This document shows positions 1 to 9,613 of a DNA stretch of 46,315 nt, one piece after another. A model generated the notes under the pieces. The model was not told the origin of the DNA, made no database searches, and worked only from the letters and a program-made list of their open reading frames with translations. The stretch comes from Oxalobacteraceae bacterium (GTDB taxonomy: Bacteria > Pseudomonadota > Gammaproteobacteria > Burkholderiales > Burkholderiaceae_D). Both the position numbers and the translations under genes were made by a program. Every line of letters starts with the position of its first letter. The first letter of the stretch is position 1. The DNA lies in assembly GCA_021298975.1 (NCBI GenBank), contig JAJTGC010000008.1:1-46315 (forward strand). Direction: 5' to 3'.

Positions 1-1
1 C

Positions 2-928
2 GCTGCAGCATCAGGCAGTACGATTGCGATGCCTGCAGCCGCTCGCATGCTCGCAGAAAACAATATGTCTGCCAACAGCGTCGCCGGCACCGGCAAGGAT
101 GGACGCGTCACCAAGGGTGATGTGATCAATGCCGTGCAGAACAAACCAGCACCAGCGCCAGCCGTCGCCGCACCACGCGCTGCCGCCTTACCGGCCGTGC
201 CTGTACCGGCCGGCATGGATCTGGGCGACCGACCTGAACAACGCGTGCCCATGAGCCGACTGCGTGCCCGTATCGCAGAACGGCTGTTGGAGTCGCAATC
301 GACCAATGCGATCCTCACGACCTTTAATGAGGTCAACATGCAGCCCGTGATGGATCTGCGGAATAAATACAAAGACAAGTTTGAAAAAGAACATGGCGTG
401 AAGATGGGTTTCATGTCTTTCTTCGTCAAGGCAGCGGTGGCCGCGCTGAAGAAATACCCGGTGCTTAACGCTTCGATCGATGGTAACGATGTGGTTTATC
501 ACGGCTACTTTGATATCGGCATCGCGGTAGGATCGCCGCGGGGTTTGGTGGTGCCTATTCTGCGTAATGTCGATCAGATGAACATCGCTGAAATCGAAAA
601 GAAGATCGGTGAATTCGGTCAGAAAGCCAAGGACGGCAAGCTCACGCTGGATGAGCTGACGGGCGGTACCTTCTCGATTTCGAATGGCGGTGTGTTCGGC
701 TCCATGCTCTCCACGCCCATCATCAACCCGCCCCAAGCAGCCATTCTGGGCGTGCATGCGACCAAGGAACGTGCGGTCGTCGAGAACGGGCAAGTCGTAG
801 TGAGACCGATCAACTATCTCGCGATGTCTTACGACCACCGGCTGATTGATGGCCGTGAAGCGGTGCTTGGTCTGGTGGCGATGAAAGAGGTACTCGAAGA
901 TCCGTCCCGTCTGTTACTCGATCTGTAA
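2..928 (+). CDS. odhB: Dihydrolipoyllysine succinyltransferase, E2 of 2-oxoglutarate dehydrogenase (5' end outside window)
   Basis: This is the E2 core of the 2-oxoglutarate dehydrogenase complex of the TCA cycle. It transfers the succinyl group from lipoamide to CoA. The reading frame is open from base 2, so the N-terminal lipoyl domain and the start lie upstream; 308 residues are visible. They begin in an E3/E1-binding subunit domain (about residues 8-48, with the [13 protein letters not shown] stretch). An Ala/Pro linker follows, then the catalytic acyltransferase domain. The active-site signature SYDHRLIDG is near the C terminus, with catalytic His about residue 279. The protein ends DPSRLLLDL, typical of SucB/OdhB. 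The lipoamide dehydrogenase gene follows after 9 bp, as expected for an odh operon. A pyruvate dehydrogenase E2 is less likely given the [16 protein letters not shown] catalytic-domain start, which resembles SucB. Confidence 0.93.
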   Translation, partial: AAASGSTIAMPAAARMLAENNMSANSVAGTGKDGRVTKGDVINAVQNKPAPAPAVAAPRAAALPAVPVPAGMDLGDRPEQRVPMSRLRARIAERLLESQSTNAILTTFNEVNMQPVMDLRNKYKDKFEKEHGVKMGFMSFFVKAAVAALKKYPVLNASIDGNDVVYHGYFDIGIAVGSPRGLVVPILRNVDQMNIAEIEKKIGEFGQKAKDGKLTLDELTGGTFSISNGGVFGSMLSTPIINPPQAAILGVHATKERAVVENGQVVVRPINYLAMSYDHRLIDGREAVLGLVAMKEVLEDPSRLLLDL

Positions 929-937
929 GGGGCTGCC

Positions 938-2362
938 ATGTCGACAAATTTTGATGTCATCGTCATCGGCGGTGGGCCGGGTGGTTACATTGCCGCCATT
1001 CGCGCAGCGCAGCTCGGTCTGTCGGTCGCTTGTATCGACGAATGGAAAAACGACAAGGGTGGGCCGGCGCCGGGAGGTACCTGCACCAACGTAGGCTGCA
1101 TTCCTTCAAAAGCCTTGCTGCAATCGTCGGAACATTTTGACCACGCAGCACACGGCTTTGCCGAACACGGAATCGAGGTCAAAGGACTCAAACTCAATCT
1201 CGCGCAGATGCTGGGCCGTAAGGATACTGTCGTCAAACAAAACAATGACGGCATCCTTTATCTGTTCAAGAAAAACAAAGTCACTTTTTTTCACGGTCGT
1301 GGCGCGTTCGTCAAAGCGGATGCTGATGGCTATGAGATTTCAGCGACTGGAAAAAACACCGAGACACTCAAGGGCAAGCACATCATTCTGGCGACAGGCT
1401 CGAATCCGCGTGCCTTGCCTCAGGTGCCGTTTGATGAGGAACTGATTCTCTCCAATACCGGTGCGCTGGCGATCGATGCGGTACCCAAAAAACTGGGTGT
1501 CATTGGGGCGGGTGTGATTGGCCTTGAGATGGGTAGTGTCTGGCGCCGTCTGGGCGCCGAGGTGACGATACTCGAAGCGCTGCCGGCTTTTCTTGGCGCG
1601 GTCGATCATCAGATCGCAGCCGAGGCACAAAAGCTGTTTGCGAAACAGGGACTGACAGTTGAGCTCGGTGTAAAAATCGGTGAAATCAAGGCAGGCAAGG
1701 CGGTCAGCGTTCATTACACCGATGCCGCTGGCAAGGATCATGAAGCACAATTCGATCGTTTGATTGTCTCTATCGGTCGTGTGCCCAATACCATCGGACT
1801 CCAGCCGGAGGCTGTGGGTCTGGCGCTTGATGAGCGTGGATTCATCGCCGTTGATGATCACTGCCGCAGTAATTTACCCAATGTCTGGGCCGTGGGTGAT
1901 GTGGTGCGCGGACCGATGCTCGCGCACAAGGCCGAGGAGGAAGGGGTTGCCGTTGCTGAGCGCATTGCTGGCAAGCATGGTCATGTGAACTTTAATACCA
2001 TTCCGTGGGTCATTTACACATCACCGGAAATCGCCTGGGTAGGTAAAAATGAGCAGCAACTTCAAGCGGAAGGTGTTGCTTATAACGCCGGTACTTTCCC
2101 ATTCATGGCCAACGGCCGTGCGCGGGCGCTGGGTGATACCTCGGGGATGGTGAAGTTTTTGGCGGATGCGCGCACGGATGAAATACTGGGCGTGCATATC
2201 GTTGGCCCCATGGCCTCCGAGTTGATCGCTGAAGCGGTGGTCGCGATGGAGTTTCGTGCCTCGGCAGAAGACATTGCGCGTATCTGTCACGCACATCCTT
2301 CATTGTCCGAAGCCACGAAGGAGGCGGCGCTGGCCGTCGACAAGCGCGCACTGAATTTCTAA
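938..2362 (+). CDS. lpdA: Dihydrolipoyl dehydrogenase (E3)
   Basis: This FAD flavoprotein reoxidises dihydrolipoamide of the 2-oxoglutarate (and possibly pyruvate) dehydrogenase complex and reduces NAD+. It has 474 residues, the usual length. An N-terminal dinucleotide fold (IGGGPGGY, residues 10-17) binds FAD. The redox-active disulfide is Cys49/Cys54 in [14 protein letters not shown] second Rossmann motif ([10 protein letters not shown]) binds NAD. The C-terminal dimerisation domain ends with HAHPSLSEA, giving the catalytic His453-Glu458 pair. The gene is 9 bp downstream of odhB with a GGGG-type ribosome site ahead of ATG, so it is translated as part of the odh operon. Confidence 0.96.
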   Translation: MSTNFDVIVIGGGPGGYIAAIRAAQLGLSVACIDEWKNDKGGPAPGGTCTNVGCIPSKALLQSSEHFDHAAHGFAEHGIEVKGLKLNLAQMLGRKDTVVKQNNDGILYLFKKNKVTFFHGRGAFVKADADGYEISATGKNTETLKGKHIILATGSNPRALPQVPFDEELILSNTGALAIDAVPKKLGVIGAGVIGLEMGSVWRRLGAEVTILEALPAFLGAVDHQIAAEAQKLFAKQGLTVELGVKIGEIKAGKAVSVHYTDAAGKDHEAQFDRLIVSIGRVPNTIGLQPEAVGLALDERGFIAVDDHCRSNLPNVWAVGDVVRGPMLAHKAEEEGVAVAERIAGKHGHVNFNTIPWVIYTSPEIAWVGKNEQQLQAEGVAYNAGTFPFMANGRARALGDTSGMVKFLADARTDEILGVHIVGPMASELIAEAVVAMEFRASAEDIARICHAHPSLSEATKEAALAVDKRALNF

Positions 2363-2391
2363 GCGCCGGGCGCAGCAAAGGACAGATCATC

Positions 2392-2853
2392 ATGTGGCTC
2401 AATCCGGATTGCCTGAAGCGGCTGATTTGCAGAGGCATGATGAGTGCGCTGATGCTGTCTCTGTCGGGCTGCGCCACGACACCACCGTTTGATGGTCGCG
2501 TCGAAATCCTTACCACGGCACGGGAGCAGCCACTCGCTGGTGCTGATTGCGTGGTGACGACTGACTCCGGCAGCTGGACCGTGCAGACCCCTGGTTATGC
2601 GACGGTGGGTGATCCCAAGGGTGATCTGCGGATCGTGTGCGACAAGGCCGGCTACCGTACCTCTGAAGTCATACATCGCAGCCGTGCAGGGCGCGGGCTC
2701 AGTTCGGATGGGACTCGTGTCGGTGTGGGTATTGGCGGTGGGTTGGGTGGGTACAGTGGTGTGGGCGTGTCTCTGGGTATCGGACTCCCGGTGGGGGGTG
2801 CGCGAGGCGACTACCCATCGCAAGTCACCGTTGACATGACGCCGCTGCAGTGA
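2392..2853 (+). CDS. Predicted small lipoprotein, glycine-rich C terminus
   Basis: I do not recognise a named family. The 153-residue product has an N-terminal hydrophobic segment ending in a lipobox (LSLSGC, Cys about residue 27), so it is probably a lipid-anchored envelope protein. The middle (about 40-100) contains a PEGA-like arrangement: a short beta-rich stretch with Cys residues and the phrase CDKAGYRTSE. Residues about 115-140 are a glycine/valine repeat (GVGIGGGLGG, GVGVSLGIGLPVGG), possibly a membrane-associated glycine-zipper. An AAAGGA ribosome site lies about 8 bp before the ATG at 2392; the ATG at 2437 is an alternative start that would leave a shorter signal sequence. Its stop codon overlaps the zapE start (ATGA), so the two are translationally coupled. 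Confidence 0.75.
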   Translation: MWLNPDCLKRLICRGMMSALMLSLSGCATTPPFDGRVEILTTAREQPLAGADCVVTTDSGSWTVQTPGYATVGDPKGDLRIVCDKAGYRTSEVIHRSRAGRGLSSDGTRVGVGIGGGLGGYSGVGVSLGIGLPVGGARGDYPSQVTVDMTPLQ

Positions 2854-3950
2854 TGAATGTTCGCCAATACTATGATCACGTTTTGGCAGAGCGCGGTTAC
2901 CAATCGGACCCATCGCAACTGGCAGCGGTAGAGCGTTTGCAGCAGGCTTATGACGCCTGGGTGGGCTTTCGAGAGCAACGCGCCTCGCGGCTCAGGCGCC
3001 TGGTGAATCGTCCTGACGTACCGCGTGGTGTGTACTTGTGGGGTGGTGTGGGTCGCGGCAAATCCTTCCTGATGGATAGCTTCTATACCGTGGTGCCGAT
3101 TGTCCGCAAGACCCGGCTGCATTTTCACGAATTCATGCGTGGCGTGCATCGTGAGCTGGACGAGCAAAAAGGCGTTGAAGATCCTTTGAAAATCGTCGCG
3201 GCCAAAATCGCGCGCAAGTACAGGCTGATCTGTTTCGACGAATTTCATGTCTCCGACATTGCGGATGCGATGATTCTCTATAACCTGATGTCTGCTTTGT
3301 TCGAGAACGGCGTATCTTTTGTGCTGACTTCCAATTACGAACCCGACACTCTCTATCCGGATGGACTGCACCGTGACCGCATGTTGCCCGCAATCGCATT
3401 GATCAAGGAAAAGCTGGATGTGCTCAATGTGGATGCAGGCACTGACTACCGCAAGCGAATTATGGCGCAGGTCGATGTGTATCACTGCCCACTAGATACT
3501 GCAGCGGAGACGGCTCTGCGCCAGACCTTCTTGAGTATTGCCGAGACGTCGGACCAGGATCCCCGGATCAAGATAGAATCACGGGAGCTTACGGCAGTGC
3601 GGCGCGCGGGCGGTGTCATCTGGTTTGATTTCGCAACCCTGTGCGGCGGCCCGAGATCGCAAAACGACTACCTTGATTTGGCGAACCGGTTTCATACGGT
3701 GATTCTGTCGGGTGTGCCTAGAATGAATGCCGAGATGGCCTCCGAGGCCCGGCGTTTTACCTGGCTCATTGATGTGCTTTACGATCATCGCATCAAGCTG
3801 ATCATGTCAGCCGAGGTCGAGGCTGACCTGCTGTACACCGAGGGCAAAATGGCCAATGAATTTCACCGCACCGTATCGCGCATTCTGGAGATGCAGTCGC
3901 GCGAGTACAAGGAAAGTGTCCGCCGACAAGCGGCCGCAGCGATTGCCTGA
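2853..3950 (+). CDS. zapE: Cell division protein ZapE (AFG1-like ATPase)
   Basis: ZapE is an AFG1-family P-loop ATPase that in E. coli associates with the Z-ring and is needed under low oxygen or high temperature. The product is about 365 residues, the family length. The Walker A motif is GGVGRGKS (about residues 64-71) and Walker B is LICFDEFHV with Asp129-Glu130. The FDEFHVSDIADAM phrase is a hallmark of the family. I chose the ATG at 2853, which overlaps the preceding TGA as ATGA; a GTG one codon earlier (2850) is also possible. Position directly behind odhB-lpdA is common in Burkholderiales. The next gene begins 13 bp after the stop. Confidence 0.93.
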   Translation: MNVRQYYDHVLAERGYQSDPSQLAAVERLQQAYDAWVGFREQRASRLRRLVNRPDVPRGVYLWGGVGRGKSFLMDSFYTVVPIVRKTRLHFHEFMRGVHRELDEQKGVEDPLKIVAAKIARKYRLICFDEFHVSDIADAMILYNLMSALFENGVSFVLTSNYEPDTLYPDGLHRDRMLPAIALIKEKLDVLNVDAGTDYRKRIMAQVDVYHCPLDTAAETALRQTFLSIAETSDQDPRIKIESRELTAVRRAGGVIWFDFATLCGGPRSQNDYLDLANRFHTVILSGVPRMNAEMASEARRFTWLIDVLYDHRIKLIMSAEVEADLLYTEGKMANEFHRTVSRILEMQSREYKESVRRQAAAAIA

Positions 3951-3963
3951 TAAAAAAATATTT

Positions 3964-4467
3964 ATGAATGCTTTCAGAACATTTCCGTTGCAATCGCTCC
4001 TGTTGGTTTTGGTGCTGACCACGTCGCCGTTCTGGGCGCATGCGCAAGATGCTTCACAACTGCTGGCAGAGCGTTATCCACCTGGGTCGATTACTACGGC
4101 TGCAAGGGCTCAACTGGCTCTCGACGATATCGCGGGTATCCGCGCTGATGTCGATCGTCTCTATTCAAACGAGCGTCTTGCCTGCTTTGACCGTTTTTTT
4201 GCGACCTCTTGCGTGAATGATGTGAGAGAAAAGAAGCGGGCTGCGCTGACAAAAATACGAACAATCGAAGTCGAAGCCAATGCCTTGCTTCGAAAGGAAA
4301 AGGCCGCTGAACGCGACCGTGCACTGGCCGAACGTGACAATCCGGCCAGGCAGCAATCTGGCCGTAGCTTGCCGATTTCCGGCAAGGTGCGGGAGCCCGA
4401 CGCCAGCACGCGCGGCGCCTCCGAGGCTCAGCCGCCCGCCGAGACACCGGTCAATCGCGAGCCATGA
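3964..4467 (+). CDS. Secreted small protein of unknown function
   Basis: No function can be assigned. The start is taken at 3964, after the zapE stop, because this ATG opens directly into a signal peptide: a hydrophobic core (SLLLVLVLTTSPFW) ends in AHA-QD with likely cleavage after residue 27. The mature part holds a two-cysteine motif, LACFDRFFATSCVNDVREKKR, followed by a Lys/Glu/Arg-rich, probably coiled helix (about residues 80-120), then a Pro/Ser/Ala-rich disordered tail. Two cysteines in an exported protein suggest a disulfide. It overlaps the next gene by 4 bp (ATGA) and is likely co-transcribed with zapE. An upstream in-frame ATG inside zapE (3856) is rejected because it would bury the signal peptide. 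Confidence 0.7.
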   Translation: MNAFRTFPLQSLLLVLVLTTSPFWAHAQDASQLLAERYPPGSITTAARAQLALDDIAGIRADVDRLYSNERLACFDRFFATSCVNDVREKKRAALTKIRTIEVEANALLRKEKAAERDRALAERDNPARQQSGRSLPISGKVREPDASTRGASEAQPPAETPVNREP

Positions 4468-4667
4468 CGGTATCGGCCGAACTGGTGCGCGCGCGCGTGA
4501 TCGAGATGGAAATCGAGCATCGTGATCTGGATGCCGCCATCGAGCGTCTTGCCGAAGCTGCGGATGCGGATGATTTGCAATTACGGCGTCTCAAAAAGCG
4601 CAAATTGCAACTCAAGGATCAGATCATTCAGCTCAAGATGCAGCTAGTCCCGGACATTCCTGCTTGA
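4464..4667 (+). CDS. YdcH-like small coiled-coil protein (DUF465)
   Basis: This is a 67-residue protein that is nearly all charged helix. It has heptad-like patterns (IEMEIEHRDLDAAIERLAE and LQLRRLKKRKLQLKDQI) typical of the DUF465/YdcH family, whose role is not established. The LKKRKLQLKDQI phrase is the conserved core of that family. It overlaps the preceding secreted-protein gene by 4 bp and lies 21 bp ahead of the DinG-like helicase, so it is part of the same transcript. Confidence 0.8.
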   Translation: MTVSAELVRARVIEMEIEHRDLDAAIERLAEAADADDLQLRRLKKRKLQLKDQIIQLKMQLVPDIPA

Positions 4668-4688
4668 GCCACCGATGGGCTACCCCTT

Positions 4689-6671
4689 TTGACTGAGGCG
4701 ATCAACCCGGCAGCGATCGCCCTCGTGCATAACGAGGAGATCGATCAGCTGTTTTCGGACAGCGGCAGGCTGGCGACGGGTATTCCCGGATTTCGTCCCC
4801 GTCAATCACAGATCGACATGGCCAGAGCCGTAGCGCAGGCTATTGCAGGACAGACTGCGCTGGTTGTCGAGGCCGGCACCGGCACTGGAAAAACTTTTGC
4901 TTATCTGGTGCCTGCCCTGCTGTGGGGTGGCAAGGTGATCGTGTCCACCGGGACCAAGAATCTTCAAGATCAGTTGTTCTTGCGTGACATACCGGTGGTT
5001 CGAAAAACGCTCAATGCGCCCGTATCGGTGGCCCTGCTCAAGGGGCGTGCCAATTACGTTTGTCATTTTCATCTTGAGCGTACGTTGCAAAACGGCCGGC
5101 TCACGGCGCGTGAGGACGTCGGCTATTTGCGCGACATTGGCCGCTTCATCAAAACTACCGGCACCGGGGACAAGGCGGAGCTCGCGAATGTACCCGAGAA
5201 CGCACTGATTTGGAATCTCGTCACCTCGACGCGCGATAACTGTCTGGGGGCTGAGTGCTCGCATTATCAGGATTGTTTCGTGATGAAGGCGCGCAAGGAA
5301 GCACAACAGGCTGATGTGGTTGTGGTCAACCACCATCTTTTTTTTGCGGATGTCGCTCTGAAGGACACCGGTGTTGCCGAGCTTTTACCCAGTGCGAATA
5401 CAGTAATTTTTGATGAGGCTCATCAATTGCCTGAGACAGCAACGCTGTTTTTTGGCGAGGACATATCGACGTCGCAGATTATGGAGTTGTGCCGCGACGT
5501 ATTGGCCGAAGGTTTGACGCATGCGCGTGATGGCGCTGACTGGGGCGCCTTGGTCGCATCGCTTGAAAAATCGGCACGCGATCTCCGACTGACTTTTCCG
5601 CCGGAGGGCACGCGGCTGGCATTTGCCCAAATCGCTGCAAGTAGTCCTTTTTTTCCGGCGCTGGACCATCTCAAGCGCATGCTCTCGCATATGGTGGAGG
5701 TGCTTGCAACGCAAGCCGAGCGTGCAGAAACGATTGAGCAGTGTCGCCTGCGTGCAGTGGAAATCGGCATTCGTCTGTCTGATTGGAAGGAAGTCACCGA
5801 CGAATCGCTTCCACCCACCGTCTTGTGGGTCGAGGCATTTTCTCAATCAGTGCAGCTACACCGCACACCCTTGTCGATTGCACCCATATTCAGCAAGCAG
5901 CGCGAGGGGCCGCCTCGCGCGTGGATATTTACGTCTGCCACGCTGGCAGTCAAGCAGGACTTTAGTCATTACAGCAGCCAGCTCGGACTGACCGGCGAGA
6001 CAGCAATTTCCCTGCCGAGTCCGTTTGATTATGAGCAGCAGGCACTGTTATATTCTCCGACGATTTTGCCGCAGCCGAATTCGCCTGACTACACCGATGC
6101 AGTCATTGATGCTGCGCTGCCTGTCATTGAGGCTGCAGGGGGACGAACTTTTTTTCTTTGTACGACACTGCGTGCGGTCAAAAAAACAGCGGAGCGCTTG
6201 CGCGATGAATTCGAGCGGCGCAAGTTGCCTTATCCTTTGTTCGTTCAGGGCGAAATCGGCCGCACCGAACTGCTGACGCAATTTCGCAAGGCGGGCAATG
6301 CGGTACTGATTGGCAGCCAGAGTTTTTGGGAAGGCGTGGATGTGCCCGGCGATGCACTGTCGGTGGTGATTATCGACAAGCTGCCCTTCGCACCACCTGA
6401 CGATCCGGTGCTCGCTGCGCGCATTACGGAGATGGAAAAGCGCGGTCTGAATGGTTTCATGCATCACCAACTTCCCGAGGCAATCATTAACCTCAAACAA
6501 GGCGCCGGCCGTTTGATACGTAGTGAATCTGACCGCGGTGTTCTGATGATCTGTGATCCTCGCATGTTATCCAAGCCCTACGGGCGGCGTATCTGGCAAA
6601 GTCTGCCACCATTTGCCAGAACGCGCGAACTCACCACGGTGCAAAGTTTTTTGCAGAACCTGTCGCGCTGA
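4689..6671 (+). CDS. ATP-dependent DNA helicase of the DinG/YoaA (XPD-like, Fe-S) family
   Basis: This is a superfamily 2 helicase expected to unwind DNA 5'-3' in repair or replication-fork rescue. The 660-residue product shows Walker A EAGTGTGKT (residues 61-69). Four cysteines (about 125, 185, 190, 196), spaced as in the XPD/DinG iron-sulfur domain, follow. A DEAH box (IFDEAHQLPET, about 242-245) and C-terminal helicase motifs including GSQSFWEGVDVPGD and LKQGAGRLIRS complete it. Length matches YoaA-type proteins better than the longer DinG. The start is uncertain: TTG at 4689 gives the full N terminus, there is no good ribosome site, and a GTG at 4725 is in frame. Confidence 0.9.
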   Translation: MTEAINPAAIALVHNEEIDQLFSDSGRLATGIPGFRPRQSQIDMARAVAQAIAGQTALVVEAGTGTGKTFAYLVPALLWGGKVIVSTGTKNLQDQLFLRDIPVVRKTLNAPVSVALLKGRANYVCHFHLERTLQNGRLTAREDVGYLRDIGRFIKTTGTGDKAELANVPENALIWNLVTSTRDNCLGAECSHYQDCFVMKARKEAQQADVVVVNHHLFFADVALKDTGVAELLPSANTVIFDEAHQLPETATLFFGEDISTSQIMELCRDVLAEGLTHARDGADWGALVASLEKSARDLRLTFPPEGTRLAFAQIAASSPFFPALDHLKRMLSHMVEVLATQAERAETIEQCRLRAVEIGIRLSDWKEVTDESLPPTVLWVEAFSQSVQLHRTPLSIAPIFSKQREGPPRAWIFTSATLAVKQDFSHYSSQLGLTGETAISLPSPFDYEQQALLYSPTILPQPNSPDYTDAVIDAALPVIEAAGGRTFFLCTTLRAVKKTAERLRDEFERRKLPYPLFVQGEIGRTELLTQFRKAGNAVLIGSQSFWEGVDVPGDALSVVIIDKLPFAPPDDPVLAARITEMEKRGLNGFMHHQLPEAIINLKQGAGRLIRSESDRGVLMICDPRMLSKPYGRRIWQSLPPFARTRELTTVQSFLQNLSR

Positions 6672-6892
6672 ACACATGACCGCGATTCGGTATTTTTCAA
6701 GGCAGTTCGTGTTCCTTCAGTAGCGCGTCGATTCCTGGTTGTATTGTTGTCAATCCGATCAGTCATTTGCAAATCCAATTTTGATGCGCTCTTCATGCAC
6801 GATTTGGCGCGAGCCAGTGGAGTTCATCATCGCTCATTGAGCATGATCAAACTGTAAATTTACTTGGCCTGCCTTCAGGTAAAATCAACACG

Positions 6893-7630
6893 ATGAAAAT
6901 TTTGATCAGTAACGACGACGGCTATCTGGCTCCCGGCATCAATGCGCTGGCGGAGCAGCTCGCGACTATTGCCGATATTGTGGTCGTGGCACCGGATAGC
7001 AACCGCTCGGGCTCATCCAACTCGCTCACGCTGGATCGACCGCTCAGGGTCATGCGTGCGGCAAACGGTTTTTACTCCATCAATGGCACGCCCAGTGACT
7101 GCGTCCACATTGCACTGACCGGCATACTGGATACGCAGCCCGATCTGGTGGTGTCGGGTATCAATCAGGGCCAGAACATGGGTGACGACACCTTGTATTC
7201 AGGTACGGTGGCGGCGGCGACGGAGGGGTTTTTGTTTGGCATTCCGGCAATCGCATTTTCGCAGGTCGATTATGGTTGGGCGCATGTGGATGCTGCTGCC
7301 CGGCTTGCAAAAGATATCGTTCTGCGCCGGCTGGATGAATTGCAAACACCTTACCTGCTGAACGTGAATATTCCCAATCGGCCTTACGGTGAGCTGAATA
7401 CGCTCGTTGCCACCCGTTTGGGCAAGCGTCATCAATCCGAGCCCGTGATAAGAAGCAGCGACCCGCACGGTAATGAGATTTTCTGGATCGGACCCCCAGG
7501 GCAGGCGAAAGAGGCCAGCGAGGGTACGGATTTTCATGCAACGAGTCATGGCTGGGTATCAATGACACCATTACAGATTGATCTGACGCATCCGTCTCAA
7601 CTCGACCGGCTCAAGCGGATTCTGCAATGA
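6893..7630 (+). CDS. surE: 5'/3'-nucleotidase (survival protein SurE)
   Basis: SurE dephosphorylates nucleoside 5'- and 3'-monophosphates and is linked to stationary-phase survival. The 245-residue protein opens with the metal-binding NDDG motif ([11 protein letters not shown]) and has [22 protein letters not shown] and [19 protein letters not shown], all SurE signatures. It begins the surE-pcm-nlpD-rpoS cluster found in many proteobacteria. It is preceded by a 221-bp gap that should carry its promoter; a TAAAAT hexamer at 6880-6885 lies only 7 bp before the ATG, and I see no convincing -35 partner. It overlaps pcm by 4 bp. Confidence 0.96.
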   Translation: MKILISNDDGYLAPGINALAEQLATIADIVVVAPDSNRSGSSNSLTLDRPLRVMRAANGFYSINGTPSDCVHIALTGILDTQPDLVVSGINQGQNMGDDTLYSGTVAAATEGFLFGIPAIAFSQVDYGWAHVDAAARLAKDIVLRRLDELQTPYLLNVNIPNRPYGELNTLVATRLGKRHQSEPVIRSSDPHGNEIFWIGPPGQAKEASEGTDFHATSHGWVSMTPLQIDLTHPSQLDRLKRILQ

Positions 7631-8475
7631 GCGAGGGTAAAAGTCAGCCCCAAAAGCGTTTTCCGCTGACGCTGGACAGCATCACCGGTGCTGCGGATCG
7701 TAAAAAAGCGACCGCGATGCCACAGATGAAAAATCCGCAGACAGCGACTCAAAATGTAGTGCGACAGACCACTTTACCGCCACCGGTTGCAAACAGCGCT
7801 CGTCCCGCAGCGGACAGGACGGCGAACTCACCCCTGGTATCGGATGCGGTGCGCAAAGCCATGGTGCAGCGGCTTGTGCAGCAGGGCATTTGCGATACCG
7901 CAGTCCTGGCTGCGATGGAGGCCGTTCCCCGGCACTATTTCCTTGAGCCCGGGTTGGCTAGTCAGGCCTACATTGATGCATCTCTGCCGATTGGCTATCA
8001 CCAGACCATTTCCCAGCCTTACATCGTTGCCCGCATGATCGAGGTGATGCGGGGTGGTATCAGCGGCAAGCTCGCTCGGGTGCTTGAAATCGGCACGGGT
8101 TGTGGTTACCAGGCGGCTGTGATTGCGCAGCTGGCCGAAGAGGTCTACTCGATAGAACGCATCCGTCCCATGCATGAGCTTGCCCGAACCAACCTTCGTC
8201 CCCTGCGCATTGCTAACCTGCGCCTGCACTATGGGGATGGTATGTTGGGCCTCCCACAGATCGGTTCATTTGATGGCATCATTCTAGCGGCAGCTGGTCT
8301 TGATGTACCGCAGGCTTTGCTCGATCAGATGTCGGTTGGGGGGCGGCTGATTGCACCCGTTGGCCACCGAAATCAAGTGCTCAAGCTCATTTGCCGCACC
8401 GGGCGAAATGAGTGGATGGCCGAAACTCTGGAACCTTGCCATTTCGTCCCGCTCAAGCCGGGTACATTTGGCTGA
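7627..8475 (+). CDS. pcm: Protein-L-isoaspartate O-methyltransferase with N-terminal extension
   Basis: Pcm uses S-adenosylmethionine to methylate isoaspartyl residues and so repairs aged proteins. The catalytic part starts near residue 70 and contains [15 protein letters not shown] (substrate binding), the SAM motif [11 protein letters not shown] (about 152-162) and YSIERI. The enzyme ends LKPGTFG. At 282 residues it is about 70 longer than E. coli Pcm. The extra N terminus is basic, Thr/Gln/Pro-rich and looks disordered. The ATG overlaps the surE stop (ATGA), which supports this start, although starting further in would give a standard-length enzyme. Confidence 0.94.
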   Translation: MSEGKSQPQKRFPLTLDSITGAADRKKATAMPQMKNPQTATQNVVRQTTLPPPVANSARPAADRTANSPLVSDAVRKAMVQRLVQQGICDTAVLAAMEAVPRHYFLEPGLASQAYIDASLPIGYHQTISQPYIVARMIEVMRGGISGKLARVLEIGTGCGYQAAVIAQLAEEVYSIERIRPMHELARTNLRPLRIANLRLHYGDGMLGLPQIGSFDGIILAAAGLDVPQALLDQMSVGGRLIAPVGHRNQVLKLICRTGRNEWMAETLEPCHFVPLKPGTFG

Positions 8476-8493
8476 ACCCTTGATTACACAGGT

Positions 8494-9603
8494 ATGAATA
8501 CAGACGTTTTCGACAACACAACTCGTTGCAGTGTGCACCCAATTTTTTTACCGGCGATTTTTGTGGTGCTGCTCATCTCTGGCTGTGCCCCCCAGATACC
8601 ATCGAATGCGATCATTGACGATCGCAGACCGACCAGCGCAGATCGTCGCAGCAGTAACACACCGCCCAAGGTCGTCCCTAGTGCAAAGGCCAGCAAGACA
8701 ACATCCCCGACGACAGCTGAACCAAAATCTCAAAAAACTGCTCAGACGAATCAACCAGCGCCCAGCGATGCGGACAAGACCAGCGCAAACACAAAAAAAG
8801 CGCAGGCCACTGAAGCGGCACCGGCTGCTGATCCGGATCCGGCAGGTTATTACACGGTGAAGGAAGGCGACACGCTGTCTAAGGTGGCAGGCAAGTTCAA
8901 TCGAACGGTCAGTGAACTGGCTGACTGGAATGCTTTGATGAATCCCAACACAATCAATGCGGGACAGGTGTTGAGAGTTGCGCCACCTGACAATGTGCAA
9001 GTGCTGCGCATGCCAGTTGATCCCGACATGGAGGTTCGTCGTGCCGGCCGTCCGGCCCAGCCGCCAACCTCATCACAGGCCACAGTGCGTGCCGCTCCAG
9101 GCAAAAAGACCGCGCCCTTGGGCCAGAAAATTACCTACTCCGACAAAGTGTTTGCTGATTTGGACCGCGCCGAGCCCGCGCCAGTACCCGCTTTGGACAC
9201 CAGCAAGAAGTCTATGGATACGCAGCCTCCCGGCAGCAGCCGTTTTGTTTGGCCAACCCAAGGGAAAGTTGTTGGTAATTACGATCCGACCCGCAAAGGC
9301 ATTGATATCACCGGCAAAGCGGGTCAGCCTGTGGTTGCGGCCAGCAGTGGCACCGTGCTCTACGCGAAAAACATGCGCGGCTATGGCAACCTGATCATCA
9401 TCGATCATGGCGACAGTATGGTGACGGCTTATGCGCACAACAAAACCATCCTGGTCAGGGAAGGTCAAACAGTGACCCAGAGGCAGCCAATAGCCGAGAT
9501 GGGGGATTCTGATGCGGACTCAGTCAAGCTCGGTTTTCAGATCCGCCACATGGGGAAATCAGTCGATCCTGCGACGCTTTTGCCACCTGCTGAATCACCA
9601 TAG
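8494..9603 (+). CDS. nlpD: Murein hydrolase activator NlpD (LysM + degenerate LytM/M23)
   Basis: NlpD is an outer-membrane lipoprotein that activates the septal amidase AmiC during daughter-cell separation. The 369-residue product has a hydrophobic N terminus with lipobox LISGC (Cys31). A long Lys/Thr/Gln/Pro/Ala-rich linker follows, then one LysM domain ([17 protein letters not shown], about residues 118-162) for peptidoglycan binding, a second linker, and a C-terminal LytM/M23 fold (about 250-365). The zinc ligands are missing: the HxGxD position reads RKGID and the HxH position reads LGFQIR. It is therefore an activator, not a hydrolase, as in E. coli NlpD. rpoS follows after 10 bp. Confidence 0.95.
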   Translation: MNTDVFDNTTRCSVHPIFLPAIFVVLLISGCAPQIPSNAIIDDRRPTSADRRSSNTPPKVVPSAKASKTTSPTTAEPKSQKTAQTNQPAPSDADKTSANTKKAQATEAAPAADPDPAGYYTVKEGDTLSKVAGKFNRTVSELADWNALMNPNTINAGQVLRVAPPDNVQVLRMPVDPDMEVRRAGRPAQPPTSSQATVRAAPGKKTAPLGQKITYSDKVFADLDRAEPAPVPALDTSKKSMDTQPPGSSRFVWPTQGKVVGNYDPTRKGIDITGKAGQPVVAASSGTVLYAKNMRGYGNLIIIDHGDSMVTAYAHNKTILVREGQTVTQRQPIAEMGDSDADSVKLGFQIRHMGKSVDPATLLPPAESP

Positions 9604-9613
9604 CAAGGGTCCC

